In this document: in pieces, positions 5,781 to 8,451 of the stretch | Layout of the letters: each line of letters opens with the position of its first letter | How positions within the stretch are numbered: the first letter of the stretch is position 1 | Source: Bryobacterales bacterium | Lineage (GTDB): Bacteria > Acidobacteriota > Terriglobia > Bryobacterales > Bryobacteraceae | NCBI GenBank assembly: GCA_003132865.1 | Contig: PKYZ01000820.1 | Location: 131 to 8,581 of the forward strand | Direction of reading: 5' to 3' | DNA length: 8,451 nt | Made by a program: the position numbers and the translations under genes | The notes under the pieces: generated by a model | Seen by the model: only the letters and a program-made list of their open reading frames with translations | Told to the model about the DNA's origin: nothing | The model's database searches: none

Positions 5781-6122
5781 CTGACGGCCGTCTCGCTCGC
5801 CCACAAGGCGTTTGTCAAAGCCAACGGCAAGAAGCTGAAAAAGCTGTCGCCGCATTTCCCAACGCTGCTGGGTGCGGCTTTCGTGGACGATGCGCTGGTC
5901 GGTTACTTGGCGACGCCGGGATCGCAAGACATAGCGAATGAGTTCGGAGTGAAGCCCGACCCCAGGCGCAAGGAATGGCAAGTGATCACGGCGTGGCTGA
6001 ACGACTCTAACTTCAACGGTACGACTGGGGCGCAAAACACCCTGCTGGCGGCGCCCTCCTGGGACGTGGTCTGCAGAGAGCGGATGATTTTCTATGCCAA
6101 CTTCAAGCGTGCCGCGAACTAA
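5781..6122 (+). CDS. 113-aa unknown protein with no standard start codon
   Basis: From 5775 the frame is open to TAA at 6120 and reads as a coherent protein: TAVSLAHKAFVKANGKKLKK, FPTLLGAAFVDDALVGYLAT, SQDIANEFGVKPDPRRKEWQ, ITAWLNDSNFNGTTGAQNTL and SWDVVCRERMIFYANFKRAA. An in-frame stop lies at 5772-5774. The first ATG/GTG/TTG in frame is the GTG at 5883, which would remove 34 well-formed residues. CTG at 5781 would give a natural N-terminus (MTAVSLAHKAF) with no visible ribosome binding site. Alternatively an ATG at 5750 in another frame (MCLLPSGVTIP) was once joined to it and a frameshift near 5780 broke the gene. It is divergent from the 74-aa/kinase cassette across less than 80 bp. I do not recognise the family; it may be a pseudogene. 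Confidence 0.5.
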   Translation: MTAVSLAHKAFVKANGKKLKKLSPHFPTLLGAAFVDDALVGYLATPGSQDIANEFGVKPDPRRKEWQVITAWLNDSNFNGTTGAQNTLLAAPSWDVVCRERMIFYANFKRAAN

Positions 6123-6387
6123 AGCATGGCTGCTTATCGTTTTCTCGGCGGTCTGCGCGGCGCAGGATGCGGCCCAACGGCCGTTGTTCTGGCATCGCGC
6201 ACTGGTGCCGCTCGGCGATAGAGCGCGGGTTCTGAAACTGCTCGACCCAGATATCCGGGGTCCGCAATTCGATCAACCCCTCCGCGAAGCATACGGCCAG
6301 ATCGAACCTGAGCGAAGCCTGCTGATTCACGATTGCACCATCGGAGGCAGCCAGCGCAACCCGGACCCGAGGTGTATTGTACCTTAA
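6094..6387 (+). CDS. small putative secreted protein
   Basis: A 97-residue frame whose ATG lies inside the end of the preceding gene (29-bp overlap) with a plausible purine-rich site, GAGAGCGGA, about 11 bp upstream. Residues 1-24 look like a signal peptide: basic n-region (R8, K10), hydrophobic core AWLLIVFSAV (11-20), and a small-residue cleavage zone CAAQ (21-24). The mature part (RALVPLGDRARVLKLLDPDI...REAYGQIEPERSLLIHDCTIGG) is mixed and contains two cysteines (81 and 94) that could pair after export. It is not recognised; it may be the truncated front of a larger exported protein. The overlap suggests translational coupling if both genes are real. Confidence 0.42.
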   Translation: MPTSSVPRTKAWLLIVFSAVCAAQDAAQRPLFWHRALVPLGDRARVLKLLDPDIRGPQFDQPLREAYGQIEPERSLLIHDCTIGGSQRNPDPRCIVP

Positions 6388-6470
6388 AGTATGGAGGTTG
6401 GAGGGCCTTGGGTGCGCGGGCGCAGATATCCTGAAGGAGATGTGAAGAGGCGCTTCGCGATCCGGGGTGA

Positions 6471-6692
6471 TTGGGCCGTGGGCCTATCGTGCCGACTCCG
6501 GCAGTCCATGCGAGAATTGGGCCCACACCCGAACAGCGCCTTAACACCGCAACCGAACGCGAACCACATGCCACGAGCAAGGACACCGAAATCGACGAGC
6601 GAGAATCCAACAACTCTCGGAGGTACCAGCCGTACGACGGAGCATCCTACGAGGGCGAAGGCCAGGTAATTGACGATGGCTCAAATGCATGA
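6471..6692 (+). CDS. small acidic ORF overlapping the HEPN gene start
   Basis: A frame of 73 residues beginning with TTG right after a stop (6468-6470). The last 50 residues are hydrophilic and acidic, with compositions such as ATEREPHATSKDTEIDERES and QPYDGASYEGEGQVIDDGSN, and would be largely disordered. Codons in this part are frequently GNN, with GC at about 63% of third positions (31 of 49 by hand count), which is compatible with coding. It ends at 6692, overlapping the chosen start of the HEPN/zinc-ribbon gene by 17 bp, an arrangement seen in toxin-antitoxin pairs. Against it: a weak TTG start, no clear ribosome binding site, and no family resemblance. An alternative 92-codon frame from 6391 covers the same DNA and looks less protein-like. 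Confidence 0.3.
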   Translation: MGRGPIVPTPAVHARIGPTPEQRLNTATEREPHATSKDTEIDERESNNSRRYQPYDGASYEGEGQVIDDGSNA

Positions 6693-7581
6693 CCAGCACG
6701 CGCCAGAGCTGGAGTTCTTTCGTTCAACCCCGCCGGACCTACTTGCGCGCCCACCGTTGGCGAGTTCGATGCAGCACTTCGAGTCAGTGCTCTTTCTCGT
6801 CGGACTGAAACGCTATCCGCATGCGCTCACGACCTGTGCCAGCGCTATTGAGAGCACCATCAAAGCCGGTCTGCACCTCGAAGTCGCAACGCGTGACACC
6901 GGACGAAAGCTCTTCGCAAAGGCGTACGCAGCAAGGCCGGAACTAGAGGCAATCCCCGACGTGATCACATTTCTGGATGCGCGCAACAGGATGGTCCACT
7001 ATGGATTCACCCGAGCGGACGAGGAAATAGCGGCGGGCCTTCTCTTGCGCACCGGAGTTCCACTAATCCTGGCGTGCCACCAGGCGTTCTTCAAGTTCGA
7101 CCTGCTCGGCGCACTGCGGACGGAGTTCGGAGTCCACTTACAATTCGCGCTGACCACGCAACATCGAACTGGCGACAGGCACGCATGTACTCCCACACTG
7201 TGCCTTTCCGCTCTCGCACACCTCGTCCGGTGGACAATGCGCGAATCGCTCATGGCCGATTGGGAATACGACGCGTCGCGCGATGCGCAAGAAACGACGG
7301 TCCAGATTGAGCACTGCATTCGCGAACGTCAACGGATGGAGCGCGAGTTTGGTACGGCAGAGGCTTTCGATTGCCCCGTGTGTGACAACCCCGATGCCTT
7401 CGTGTGCGAGTTGGACGAGGAACTGCTGTGTGCGGGTCAGATTGTGCTACGGCAGGGCCAGTGCGTCAACTGCCGCTTCACGATCCCACCCAGAGGGGCT
7501 CTCTTGCTGGAGGTTCTCTGCGAAGAACAGGTCGGTGCTCGCAGATCGGAAATCCTGGACGCCTTCGGATTTCGGGACTAA
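6676..7581 (+). CDS. HEPN-like domain plus C-terminal zinc-ribbon protein, putative RNase
   Basis: From the ATG at 6676 (CAGG about 9 bp upstream; a TTG at 6670 is an alternative) the product has 301 residues. Residues about 33-145 look like a HEPN four-helix domain. An ...YPHALTTCASAIESTIKAGL helix (47-66) matches the first-helix pattern of HEPN proteins, and RNRMVHYG (103-110) carries the R-x4-H catalytic/RNA-binding motif (R103, H108) with the frequent N after R. The middle (150-230) is helical and charged. Residues 231-270 form a zinc ribbon, with CPVC (233-236) and CVNC (263-266) separated by about 26 residues, plus C244 and C252. HEPN proteins with this motif are often ribonucleases in toxin-antitoxin, abortive-infection and CRISPR systems (established for the superfamily); for this protein it is an inference. 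No nucleotidyltransferase partner is adjacent; the only candidate partner is the acidic ORF overlapping its start. It is convergent with the 136-aa gene. Gene call strong, HEPN call moderate. Confidence 0.82.
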   Translation: MAQMHDQHAPELEFFRSTPPDLLARPPLASSMQHFESVLFLVGLKRYPHALTTCASAIESTIKAGLHLEVATRDTGRKLFAKAYAARPELEAIPDVITFLDARNRMVHYGFTRADEEIAAGLLLRTGVPLILACHQAFFKFDLLGALRTEFGVHLQFALTTQHRTGDRHACTPTLCLSALAHLVRWTMRESLMADWEYDASRDAQETTVQIEHCIRERQRMEREFGTAEAFDCPVCDNPDAFVCELDEELLCAGQIVLRQGQCVNCRFTIPPRGALLLEVLCEEQVGARRSEILDAFGFRD

Positions 7582-7857
7582 AGCAGACCGCGCGACATAC
7601 TATAGGCACCATCAAGCCGACGGCATTATTCCCCCATATCGCTAGCGGTCCGCTCGTCGAGCGAGTGTTGGGCTCTGGGGCGCGCCCGCGCCACCGGGTG
7701 GCGACCTTGGTCGCAGAGGGCGCCACGGGCGCAACGTCCGCGAACGTGGCGCGACGGTAGCGGCTTTCCCTGGAAACCGGCGTCGTGGTCCTGCGGCGTT
7801 CACCGCCATTGGCCTGTCGAGCGTCGCACACCGACTTCGTGGCGGCCCGAGATTGTC
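7582..7857. other. convergent intergenic region dense in palindromes
   Basis: Between two converging stop codons there is no believable gene; a minus-strand frame running through it (to 7945) is Arg/Ala/Pro-rich and overlaps the tail of the 136-aa gene. In 7640-7752 short exact palindromes follow one another: CGCTAGCG (7640-7647), CGCTCG-T-CGAGCG (7651-7663), GGGCGCGCCC (7678-7687), CGCCACC-G-GGTGGCG (7689-7703), GCGACC-TT-GGTCGC (7701-7714), and an 8-bp stem GCGCCACG/CGTGGCGC (7720-7727 with 7745-7752). They may act as bidirectional transcription barriers between the convergent genes, but no T tracts are present. Confidence 0.6.
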
Positions 7858-8268
7858 TCAGGGCATCTGTTGTGCGGTACGAATGGCGTTGGCCATGATC
7901 CGCTGCATTTCCTCGGTACCGACCAGCGCCTTCAAGAACAGGCAAAACTGAAGCGGGCGGTATTGCAGAAGTTCCAGCACCTTTGCGAAATCCTCGGGCG
8001 TCAACGTTTCTTTATCCACCCTGACATTCACATCGTCAGAATCTGCGAATCCCCACTTGAGCGCCGACGCCACTCGCCAAACGTATCGTTTTTCGAGCGG
8101 CAACTGACGTATCGCTTCGAGTTCCGGCGCGCAATCGGACTCCTGCAACGCCGCCTTTGCCAACCGGAGGTAGGGCCGCATCTCCGGCGAGGTTGCGAGA
8201 TCGTGCGCGCTGTCTTCGGACATCAGGTCCTTGATCGGAATTCGCTTGATTGGATCGTCGCTGTTCAC
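7858..8268 (-). CDS. 136-aa helical hypothetical protein
   Basis: Starts with GTG at 8268, preceded on its strand by GGAGG with a 5-nt spacer, the best ribosome binding site in the window, which decides the start. The protein (136 aa) has an acidic, probably flexible N-terminus (MNSDDPIKRIPIKDLMSEDS) followed by predicted helices: AKAALQESDCAPELEAIRQL (37-56), EKRYVWRVASALKWGF (59-74) and PEDFAKVLELLQYRPLQFCLFLKALVG (91-117), and a final helix (TEEMQRIMANAIRTAQQ, 118-134). There is no signal peptide or membrane anchor and there are no catalytic motifs. The composition is ordinary for cytoplasmic proteins and suggests a small helical-bundle or interaction protein. I do not recognise the family. 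It is convergent with the HEPN gene, and its promoter should lie in 8269-8451. Confidence 0.78.
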   Translation of the reverse strand: MNSDDPIKRIPIKDLMSEDSAHDLATSPEMRPYLRLAKAALQESDCAPELEAIRQLPLEKRYVWRVASALKWGFADSDDVNVRVDKETLTPEDFAKVLELLQYRPLQFCLFLKALVGTEEMQRIMANAIRTAQQMP

Positions 8269-8451
8269 GGTGGCCTCCGGTTGGAGTGTAGTAGCGAATC
8301 AATCATGCTCCATGGGTGGTACTCGATAGTAGGCCTCCCACGGCCACCTTTTGTTCGCGCCTAGATGCCCTGTGGCGCGCTGTCGGGCGCCTCCGCGCCA
8401 AGGGTGGCCCGTGTACCAACCCGGCCTAGACCGAAGTTCCAGCACGTTTTT
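8269..8451. other. upstream region of the 136-aa gene, nothing further recognised
   Basis: Short stretch to the window edge. An imperfect inverted repeat (CCACCTTT 8344-8351 with AAGGGTGG 8400-8407) encloses GC-rich sequence. No convincing -35/-10 pair or open frame was found. The T run at 8447-8451 has no stem in front of it. Confidence 0.4.

Noticed and set aside
6391..6669. 92-codon frame with AAGGAG near 6433
   Set aside because: Thr/Pro/Arg-rich product without domain; the AAGGAG is only 3 bp from the nearest in-frame GTG, too close to be a working site.
7478..7945. 155-codon minus-strand frame between the HEPN and 136-aa genes
   Set aside because: Overlaps real genes on both sides, arginine-rich, and crosses the palindrome cluster; no ribosome binding site or domain.
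8447..8451. T run at the right edge as an intrinsic terminator
   Set aside because: No GC-rich stem immediately precedes it and the window ends there.
1..8451. CRISPR array, tRNA or rRNA genes, insertion sequence with transposase
   Set aside because: No regularly spaced repeats, no cloverleaf or rRNA motifs, and no transposase DDE/HUH motif seen in any credible frame.

Overview
The window looks like a piece of a GC-rich soil-bacterial chromosome, most likely an acidobacterium of the Solibacter/Bryobacteraceae type. This is an inference from families rather than a match: a giant secreted-type Asp-box (BNR) repeat protein ending in two ASH ('choice-of-anchor D') domains, and a stray GloVer-type repeat, are both typical of those genomes. 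No rRNA, tRNA, CRISPR array, transposase or phage structural gene was seen.

Layout. (1) 2-2350 (+): the 3' part (782 visible residues) of a beta-propeller/Asp-box protein with two C-terminal ASH domains; its 5' end lies outside the window. (2) 2351-3115: decayed sequence holding a 50-codon orphan GloVer repeat that ends in a stop, a small possibly intact helix-turn-helix-like ORF, and three tandem 11-bp units. (3) 3116-4874: gene-poor and rich in inverted repeats. One minus-strand ORF (3863-4234) is a candidate gene. A very strong 35-bp palindrome at 4301-4335 is followed by two more palindromes. (4) 4875-5703 (-): a two-gene cassette, a 74-aa unknown protein followed by a T4-Pnk-like P-loop polynucleotide kinase with a Lys/Ala-rich tail. 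It has visibly lower GC than the flanks and is probably acquired. (5) 5781-6387 (+): a 113-codon unknown gene lacking a normal start codon, overlapped by a small protein with a signal-peptide-like N-terminus. (6) 6471-7581 (+): a small acidic ORF overlapping the start of a 301-aa protein that combines a HEPN-like N-terminal helical domain (RNRMVH motif) with a C-terminal four-cysteine zinc ribbon. (7) 7582-7857: a convergent intergenic gap packed with short palindromes. (8) 7858-8268 (-): a 136-aa helical hypothetical protein with a good ribosome binding site. (9) 8269-8451: its upstream region, without a recognisable gene.

How the genes may work together. The window reads as an accessory region of remnants and small cassettes, not one operon. 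The best candidate for an undescribed function is the HEPN/zinc-ribbon protein, a probable RNA-targeting protein, possibly coupled to the small acidic ORF that overlaps its start. Second is the kinase plus 74-aa protein cassette. Nucleic-acid-end repair and RNA cleavage are a thematically interesting pair, but nothing in the sequence shows that the two cassettes cooperate; they lie on opposite strands with about 1 kb between them.
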